The notes under the pieces were generated by a model, which saw only the letters and a list, made by a program, of their open reading frames with translations, made no database searches and had not been told where the DNA came from. Shown here piece by piece: positions 63,937-64,000 of a stretch of 64,000 bases of DNA. How positions within the stretch are numbered: position 1 is the first letter of the stretch; the number at the start of each line of letters is the position of its first letter. Both the position numbers and the translations under genes were made by a program. Origin of the DNA: Candidatus Rhodobacter oscarellae (GTDB lineage: Bacteria > Pseudomonadota > Alphaproteobacteria > Rhodobacterales > Rhodobacteraceae); contig NZ_LFTY01000002.1 in NCBI RefSeq assembly GCF_001078595.1, positions 3,906,036 through 3,970,035 of the forward strand, in the 5' to 3' direction.

Positions 63937-64000
63937 GGCGCCCTTTCGGCGGCGTTCGGGATGCTGGCGAGGGTGGAGATGCGTATTTTTGACAAGATGA

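Overview
The window (GC-rich, about 65 % by eye) looks like the chromosome of a marine alphaproteobacterium of the Rhodobacterales (roseobacter/Rhodobacteraceae). The reasons are the HemP/imelysin/bacterioferritin iron operon, the DUF2948-murA pair, a stand-alone Hint_2 protein, the paired Lin0512 genes, the mreBCD-mrdA-rodA order, a groESL operon behind a CIRCE operator, and several families of short palindromic intergenic repeats. The species cannot be named from the sequence alone.

Layout. 1-1074: an IS630-type insertion sequence with a frameshifted transposase and a duplicated right end. 1.1-12.3 kb: housekeeping genes (Hint protein, DUF952/DUF1330, pyrD, ArsC-like, 5'-nucleotidase, FAS1-like dehydratase, FMN reductase, gamma-glutamyltransferase, DUF2948, murA with a 47-aa leader gene, tRNA-Thr). 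12.5-19.06 kb: a nine-gene, tightly overlapping minus-strand iron operon (50-aa ORF, hemP, Cys-rich protein, imelysin, bfd, bfr, di-haem oxidoreductase, second imelysin, DUF1513) behind a palindromic operator. 19.1-21.1 kb: a scar holding the 3' end of a cobO gene, a phased GTCGG repeat and an AT-rich two-gene module, DUF4062-TIR plus DUF4062. This is the best candidate in the window for an undescribed, probably anti-phage, system. 21.1-23.5 kb: two Lin0512 genes, an AsnC-type domain, hisB and hisH. 23.5-24.2 kb: remnants of an IS1595-type transposase and a Crp/Fnr regulator.

24.2-31.4 kb: a BMP-type (nucleoside/base-like) ABC importer with an amidase and a cytosine-deaminase-like amidohydrolase. 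31.4-35.3 kb: a decayed copy of the groEL 3' end, an unknown secreted coiled-coil protein, and groEL/groES. 35.4-36.7 kb: a small acidic protein and a sulfotransferase. 36.9-49.4 kb: a carbohydrate or polyol regulon built around a LacI regulator. DhaL, DhaK and a FucU/RbsD mutarotase lie on one side. On the other are a five-component ABC importer with two unlike ATPases plus a small membrane protein, a PfkB kinase, a Tm-1-like protein, a TIM-barrel partner and a cupin. 49.5-50.9 kb: hemerythrin and CIA30 proteins. 51-54.9 kb: a second sugar-oxidation cluster (Gfo/Idh/MocA, two TIM-barrel isomerases, SDR). 55.2-61.8 kb: a 2-hydroxyacid dehydrogenase and the rod-shape operon mreB-mreC-mreD-mrdA-rodA. 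62.2-63.8 kb: an acyl-CoA ligase.

At least three families of intergenic repeats occur more than once: a four-hairpin cassette (4482-4624 and, inverted, 55074-55213), an 11-bp-phased GTCGG array (19373-19474, 54934-55033, and a third array inside the Tm-1-like coding sequence at 48012-48060), and a GCCC/GGGC hairpin repeat (1089-1171 and 60731-60795). No CRISPR array, rRNA or phage block was seen.
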